This document shows positions 63,478 through 64,000 of a stretch of DNA of 64,000 nt, piece after piece. Numbering within the stretch: the stretch's first letter is position 1; each line of letters begins with the position of its first letter. Source of the DNA: Cohaesibacter intestini (GTDB lineage Bacteria > Pseudomonadota > Alphaproteobacteria > Rhizobiales > Cohaesibacteraceae); assembly GCF_003324485.1 (NCBI RefSeq), contig NZ_QODK01000003.1, forward strand, positions 682,001-746,000, given 5' to 3'. The notes under the pieces were generated by a model, which searched no databases, had not been told where the DNA came from, and saw nothing but the letters and a program-made list of their open reading frames with translations. A program made the translations under genes and the position numbers.

Positions 63478-63510
63478 GCCAAAAAAGAAAAGGGTGGCAT
63501 CGGGCCACCC
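63478..63510 (-). terminator. Terminator of glyS
   Basis: On the minus strand GGGTGGC, CCGAT, GCCACCC is followed by TTTTCTTTTTT. It lies between glyS and the oxidoreductase gene. Confidence 0.9.
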
Positions 63511-63524
63511 TCTCAATGTGATTT

Positions 63525-64000
63525 TCAGCCGGCGATTTTCGAGAAATCGGCAACCGTCAGCGTGGTGCTGCGAATATGAGTCAACATCCGCAGGCGATTG
63601 GTCCGCACCTCTTCGCGCTCATCATTCACCAGAACCTTTTCAAAGAAGGCGTCGACTGGCTCGCGCAGGATGGCAAGCGCAGTCATGGCGGCTTCAAAGT
63701 CTTCCGCAGCAACCGCTTCTTGCGCTGCTACGCGGGCCTTTTCAACGGCGCTGGCCAGAGCAATCTCTTCTGCCTCGTGCAAATGCGCCCCTTCGATGGT
63801 GCCATCAAAGCTTTCGCCGGATTTCTTCTCTTCGGCGCGCAGAATGTTGGCCGCGCGGCGATAGCCAGCCAGCAAATTGGCTCCGTCATCACTTGACAGG
63901 AAGGAGCCAAGAGCTTCAACCCGTTTGGCAATCATCAAAATGTCGTCCTGATCCCCAAGGGCAAAGACCGCATCCAGCAGATCGTGTCGTGCGCCTTTGT
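63525..64000 (-). CDS. glyS: Glycyl-tRNA synthetase beta subunit (5' part beyond window)
   Basis: The C-terminal 157 codons of GlyS; the gene continues past the right edge. [27 protein letters not shown] and the C-terminal [13 protein letters not shown], with LRMLTHIR, are typical of the anticodon-binding end of the bacterial beta subunit. The partner glyQ would lie outside the window. Confidence 0.9.
   Translation of the reverse strand, partial: KGARHDLLDAVFALGDQDDILMIAKRVEALGSFLSSDDGANLLAGYRRAANILRAEEKKSGESFDGTIEGAHLHEAEEIALASAVEKARVAAQEAVAAEDFEAAMTALAILREPVDAFFEKVLVNDEREEVRTNRLRMLTHIRSTTLTVADFSKIAG

Noticed and set aside
1-64000. CRISPR arrays or a dedicated anti-phage defence system
   Set aside because: No regularly spaced repeats and no recognisable Cas, restriction, CBASS, retron or toxin-antitoxin genes were seen.

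Overview
The window looks like chromosomal DNA of an alphaproteobacterium of the Rhizobiales/Hyphomicrobiales type. The main reasons are an alpha-glucoside locus in the gene order known from Sinorhizobium meliloti (aglR, aglE-F-G-A-K), a PleC/DivJ/PdhS-like histidine kinase, paired cobS/cobT, a DUF1289 protein, a clan AA aspartic protease and a Ppx/GppA-rlmE pair. A marine Cohaesibacter-like host is my guess; it is an inference and was not tested. Coding density is high. Most genes start at ATG behind a recognisable GGAG-type ribosome binding site.

Layout. 1-9730: sugar locus. A GH1 beta-glucosidase (cut by the window edge) and a LacI regulator lie on the minus strand, divergent from a complete alpha-glucoside ABC transporter plus GH13 alpha-glucosidase. 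9756-11838: a class III aminotransferase and a divergent cupin-type regulator share an operator-like palindrome. 11894-16701: a BASS transporter, a PCu(A)C copper chaperone with a Met/His tail, a MenA-type prenyltransferase, a CbiX-like protein and a DUF4202 protein. 16935-20393: a hybrid histidine kinase and a convergent LuxR-type regulator, then two small genes.

20539-34586: a full C-P lyase (phosphonate) cluster. phnF is divergent from phnGHIJKL and a hexapeptide acyltransferase, followed by phnC, phnD, two phnE genes, a DUF1045 2H phosphoesterase, phnM and phnN. Two promoters each carry four PHO-box-like half sites at 11-base spacing, so phosphate starvation control is likely. No phnP is visible; the DUF1045 protein may take its place.

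34812-47455: housekeeping genes (ppsA, tRNA-Gln, Ppx/GppA, rlmE, hemH, adenine deaminase, LOG family, beta-CASP nuclease), with an orphan phage-tail-like pair (DUF2793 with a C1q-like end, plus a 60-residue protein). 47525-53870: a chemoreceptor, then an accessory region against the 5' end of dusA. It holds a broken IS3 element containing two related hairpin inserts, a gene split by that IS, a holin-like gene, a secreted metalloprotease and a tyrosine recombinase with four direct repeats at its start. This is probably a decayed dusA-integrated element.

53940-64000: dusA, a TSUP permease, an aspartic protease, a DUF1289 protein, cobS and divergent cobT, a PdhS-like kinase, an uracil-DNA glycosylase-family protein, an Lrp regulator, a 3-hydroxyisobutyrate dehydrogenase-family oxidoreductase and the C-terminal end of glyS, cut by the window edge. 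No rRNA gene or CRISPR array was seen.
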